A stretch of DNA of 34,813 nucleotides from Klebsormidium nitens. Lineage: Eukaryota > Streptophyta > Klebsormidiophyceae > Klebsormidiales > Klebsormidiaceae. The notes beneath the pieces were generated by a model that did not search any database, was not told the DNA's origin, and worked only from the letters and a program-made list of their open reading frames with translations. The stretch lies in assembly GCA_000708835.1 (NCBI GenBank), contig DF237715.1:1-34813 (forward strand), in the 5' to 3' direction. This document shows, in pieces, positions 30,901 through 34,813 of the stretch. Positions within the stretch are counted from its first letter, which is position 1, and each line of letters starts with the position of its first letter. The position numbers were made by a program, and so were the translations under genes.

Positions 30901-32993
30901 CCTCAAGGGCCTCGATGGCATCCAGGGGCCCATCTTTCTTGGCAACGGCACCGTCTTCCGTAGAGGGGTGAGCGCCCTGTGCCGCGCTGCCCTCATGTAC
31001 TCACACGTAAAATCTTGATGCAGCAACAGTCGCTGGCCAGCCTCCCGTACAGTAAATGTCGGGTGCTGCGTGCCTGCCTGGGCTGACCCACCGCTGTGTT
31101 GCTGTGTGCGCAGTCTTTGTATGGCGCGCTCCCCCCCCAGCTGGACAAGCGCGCCAAGCCGAAGCGCGGTTGCCTGGGGCTGTGCTGCTCCTGCTTCGGC
31201 TGCTGCGGCCCTGCGCGGCCCAACAAGACGAGCGAGATGGACCTCGAGGAGCAGGACCAAGGTCAGCATGCAGCATGCAGCGCTCTGTGCCGCATGGATT
31301 GGCCCGGAACCCTGTCTGAAGTGCTGACACCGGAAACACGGCGTGCGAGCCTTCTCGTATGTTGTGGTGCAGCCGTAGCACCTGCCGAACTCCGCTGCCC
31401 TTCTCCTCACCGCTGATGCTGTGTTGCTGGAGCTGGAAGATGAAGCGCAGCTGGTGGGCGGGGTGGACGTGCTGCTTTGGCAAGAACTGACGCGGCGGGG
31501 CGGGCTCGTGTGTGCAGAGGAGCTGCAGCTGATGCCCTTCAAGTGGCACACGGCGCGCTACGGAACGTGCGAGAACTTCGTGTCGTCCACGTTCGAGACG
31601 GCGGGCGGCGCGCCCGTGAACAGCCCGCGCACGACGCTGAGCGACGTGATCCTCGTCATCTCGTGCGGGTACGAGGAGAACACGCAGTGGGGCAAGGAGA
31701 TCGGGTGGATCTACTGCAGCAGCGCGGAGCACGTGGTGACGGGCCAGAAGGTCCACGCGCGCGGCTGGCGCTCCATCTACTGCCTGCCCAAGCGGCCCGC
31801 CTTCCGGCGCCCCGCGCAGATCAACCTGGCGGACCGCCTGCACGCGGTGCTCACCGAGGCGCTGGGCGCGGTGGAGACGTACTGGAGCAAGTACAACGTG
31901 CTGTGGTGGCGCCCGTGCAGCAGCCAGCTGAAGCGGCGGCAGCGCCTCGCGTACCTCAACGCGGCGGCGTACCCCATGGTGGCCATCCCCGTCAGCGCCT
32001 ACTGCGTGCTGCCCGCCATCTGCCTCATCACCAACCAGTTCATCGTGGGCCACGTGACCAACATCGGCGCGGGCATCTTCGTCGCCTACGCGCTCGTGTA
32101 CGGCCTCAGCTGCTGGTTCGAGATGCGCTGGTCCGCGGTGCCGCTCGAGGAGTGGTGGCGCGCGCAGCAGATGTGGGTCATCAACTGCACCAGCGGCTAC
32201 CTCGCCGCCGTCGGCCAGGGCTCCCTCCGCGTCTTCGCCGGCTGCGAGGGCGCGCTCAAGGCCGCCCCGCACGAGCACGAGGGCCACTACGACTACGCCG
32301 AGCTCTACACCTTCCGGGTGAGAACAGGGGTCGGGACGCACGCGGCTTCAAAGTGCTTTCTTCAGTTAGCATTCAGGGAACGGCAGCTGCCCGCGATTGC
32401 ACCGCCAGCTGGACGCTTGGGTGCTGACCCGCCCGCGTGTGCTGCTTGCAGTGGACGTGGCTGCTCATCACCCCGCTGACGGTGATCCTCATTAACTGCT
32501 TTGGCGTTGTGGCCGGCCTGGCCAAAGCCGTCAACAACAAGAATCCGGAGTGGGGTAAGGCAGGCGGCCGCTTCTGCATCACTGTCCAGTCACCATGGAG
32601 TGGCTGTCTTGCAAAATGGTCTGTACGCTCAGGATCCCGCTCCTCCTTGAAGCTCACCAGCCAAACTGCCACAGCCTTGGGACTGTTGCAAGTCTCATTT
32701 GTGGGTTCATACAAGGGTTGTCGTTAGATGCAATCGACGCCACAAAGCTTTTTGAATATTGTCATGGAGCTCTGCCGGTCTCTCAATGCTTGTACTTATG
32801 CTGACTCCGTGGCTTGCTGCTCGCAGGTCAACTCGCTGTCCGGCTTGTGTATGCCATAGTTGTCCTCACCTTCATGTACCCCTTCGCCAAGGGGCTCATG
32901 GGCCGCCACCGACGGGTACCCACCATTGTCATCGTGTGGTGCCTCATGCTGGCCATCATCTTTTCTCTCCTCTGGGTTCAAGTTCTCTTCTAG
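27925..32993 (+). CDS. Cellulose synthase (CesA)-like family 2 glycosyltransferase with degenerate catalytic motifs
   Basis: CesA proteins polymerise UDP-glucose into beta-1,4-glucan at the plasma membrane. Thirteen phase-consistent exons: 27925-28111, 28281-28404, 28626-28694, 28840-29037, 29391-29528, 29693-29900, 30062-30262, 30437-30595, 30773-30967, 31114-31261, 31518-32317, 32452-32554 and 32827-32993; ~898 residues, shorter than the usual 1000-1100. An acidic N-terminus shows no RING-type zinc finger. Two membrane segments precede the catalytic region (exon 4) and about six follow it. [20 protein letters not shown] and DGTPWPGNN are typical of plant CesA. The class-specific region is short and Cys-rich ([12 protein letters not shown]). 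Key motifs: DEG (29712-29720) for DDG, intact DCD (30554-30562), AEH (31724-31732) for TED, and AVLTE (31844-31858) for QVLRW. VFRRGSLYG is more CslD-like, the rest more CesA-like. Activity as a standard cellulose synthase is doubtful. The true start may be upstream, or ATG 28027. Confidence 0.9.
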
Positions 32994-32999
32994 GTCTGA

Positions 33000-34813
33000 G
33001 GCAGCATGCACGGCAAACTTTGCAGTGCAGGGTGAAGGTGCGTGTATCCATCTCATAGTGTATACTGAGTCAAAGCGTGAATCTTCAATACTCATGACGG
33101 AAGAGACTGACATAGAGCACTTCGATAGGTACGTTCGTAGGTTTTCTAGGGTGAAAAGAGGTTGAAAACGGAGGCCGCATAAATCCAAGTGTCAGTGGGA
33201 AACTCATAACATTAGAATTTTGACCCATGCAACGCATTGCTTTCAAGTGGGTTGATCTGGCTAAAGGAAAGTGGTTGTTGAATGCTTGACCTTTTGTGAG
33301 CCTTGCTGCCGAGTTCCGGCGGTTTTGCAATAGACGCCTCCGTCGAACGCCCTCATGTGAAGTCCTTGTGGGACTCATGGTGGCTACTGCAATGGTGCAA
33401 CGATCCAGGCCGGCCTACCTGATGCAATGATGCGGACATTACCCAGACTCTACCAGAAAAGCTTTGAACCCACATCGACTCCAGTCTCAAAATATATTTG
33501 TTAACCGTCGATATTGTGTCTGCGCGCATTTGTATAAAACTTCAACCGCTGAGAATTGTTCTCGTATTCGACGGTGAAAAGTTTCGACGTTGAAGATTGC
33601 ATTCACGATTTTGGACAGGATTATGTTTGATGAACGGCAAAAATCAACGCCTGACGCGAAGTTACTTGAGTGGTCGTCACTCTGCGAGCTAGCGCTGCAA
33701 CAGACGTACTTGTGCAGTACGTTATCATGCAAAGATAAGTGGCGCGCCGTACAGTCCGGTCGCTGTGCGCGATGAATAGTTCGATCTGGTCTATACGGTA
33801 GGCTTCATATATATATAATGTTGCCAGCGATCGATCCAACTAGCTAGCTTGGGCGGCTTGGTGTCACGTACGGTCGAATAGTTTCTCCTTATTCCGCGGG
33901 CAATTGGCGTACGCAGACGGCTGCAGTCGTTTCATTGAGTCAAGTTCGAAGTTGTTGAACTTTCCGTCAGACTCACCTTTGCACCGACTGGCCTAGTGGA
34001 CGTAATAGGTACTTATACGAAGGTATCGCACCTATAATCTTTTAATTATATAAACCGCATATACCGACAGTACGGTATTGAAGGATATCCTTGATATTAC
34101 ATTTGACTACAATCTGGCCTCGTTAGCAACGTTATATTCAAAGGCCATGCATTGCCAACGCTTATGTAATGGAACATGATGGGAAAGGGCCACCCTAAAC
34201 TTTAGTAACCCTAAAACCCTAGAACCCTAGAACCCTAAAACCTCCCCAAAATAGGCCCCCTTACAGGCTCAGTTGGACGCGTTGCCACGCTGCCGGACTT
34301 GGGAATAACGGTTTTGTTCGAATTCCCGGGCTTGTCATGTTATTTTTAAGTTGTGAACTCAGACCAGTCCCAATTCTATGATTTCACCGATTTCGCGGTC
34401 GTCAGCGTCCGATCCAAGACATATAATTCAACTTTGATCAAATTTCGAAAGCCACTACCAATAGGCTAGCTCATTTTTGCCCTGCGCGCGAGTCGCGCGA
34501 GGAACCATTGTAAAAACGGGCCGGGGTCTAGCTCCAAAGTTTCGTGATTGAAATTAACTAGTCCGATAAGATTCCGCCGTAGCTCGGATTGGGAAAGTCA
34601 CGTACGTTAAATTCACTCAAGGTTTCAAGGTTTCTAGCTCTAGCTGAGAACCTGCACGCTGAGAATTAAGGCCCAAACTCTCACCGTGGCAGATTAGAGT
34701 TCCATATGTGAAATTTGTTGCAACTTCCGAGTCTACAGTACCTTGGAAAGCTTGTTATGTACGTGAACAACCCAAACTCCATGCATCTGGAAAATCAATT
34801 AATTGTGGCACAA
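33000..34813. other. Gene-free 3' flank
   Basis: Frames are short, on both strands and without a recognisable protein. The stretch contains an AT microsatellite (about 33806-33818), AT-rich segments and the telomere-like tract at 34209-34240. The start is probably the CesA 3' UTR. Confidence 0.5.
34209..34240 (+). repeat. Interstitial telomere-like repeat, four 8-bp units
   Basis: Units in order are CCCTAAAA, CCCTAGAA, CCCTAGAA and CCCTAAAA, preceded by a looser CCCTAAAC at about 34193. On the minus strand two of the units read TTTTAGGG, the Chlamydomonas-type telomere unit. Unique sequence continues on both sides, so this is not a chromosome end. Confidence 0.85.

Noticed and set aside
31001-32341. 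Minus-strand frame of 446 codons over the CesA exons
   Set aside because: It is a GC-driven shadow; the plus strand there encodes clear CesA sequence.
31477-32427. Second plus-strand frame of 316 codons over the large CesA exon
   Set aside because: It is very Arg/Ala/Gly-rich and out of frame with the CesA exon, so a shadow.
34209-34240. Chromosome end
   Set aside because: The telomere-like tract is only 32 bp and non-telomeric sequence continues to the window end.
1-34813. CRISPR arrays, rRNA genes, bacterial operons
   Set aside because: No short regularly spaced repeats of CRISPR type and no rRNA-like sequence are seen. The genes have spliceosomal introns.

Overview
The window is nuclear DNA from a plant-lineage eukaryote. 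The evidence is a multi-exon plant-type cellulose synthase (CesA) gene, many GT-AG spliceosomal introns of roughly 100-1300 nt, a GC-rich coding bias and a short interstitial telomere-like tract of 8-bp CCCTAAAA/CCCTAGAA units. A streptophyte green alga such as Klebsormidium would fit, but that is inference; no marker here proves the species. I joined exons by hand, checking that the reading phase was kept across each junction. All core exons of three large genes pass this test.

Left (1-9.6 kb): a minus-strand gene encodes a primase-helicase. It has an archaeo-eukaryotic primase (PrimPol) domain, a UL52-type zinc finger and a D5/P4-like superfamily 3 helicase. This architecture is typical of large DNA viruses and plasmid- or phage-like replicons, yet here it is cut by spliceosomal introns. 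Nearly all of its longer introns carry tandem arrays of one ~130-138 bp repeat family with a conserved short hairpin. The N-terminal part of the primase domain shows one apparent frame break. Two small plus-strand ORFs lie beyond its 3' end.

Middle (11-22.8 kb, plus strand): a Cys-rich, four-membrane-segment gene is followed at once by a 12-exon gene. That gene encodes a ubiquitin-like domain ending in LRGG, a P-loop NTPase and a restriction-endonuclease-fold-like region with a nuclear-type basic tail. This is the architecture of Crinkler-RHS-type (CR) proteins. The last exon of the membrane gene and the first CR exon are phase-compatible, so the two may be one transcription unit. A ~157 bp segment around the joining exon is present three times in tandem.

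Right (22.8-34.8 kb): a gene-poor stretch with a few weak ORFs is followed by a 13-exon CesA-like gene (27.9-33.0 kb). Its protein keeps the overall CesA topology and the DCD motif, but has AEH in place of the catalytic TED and AVLTE in place of QVLRW. It may therefore be a non-canonical or inactive glycosyltransferase. The last 1.8 kb holds no supported gene.

Taken together, the primase-helicase and the CR gene suggest an accessory island with genes from mobile or viral sources that have been domesticated or are decaying, next to a divergent cell-wall gene.
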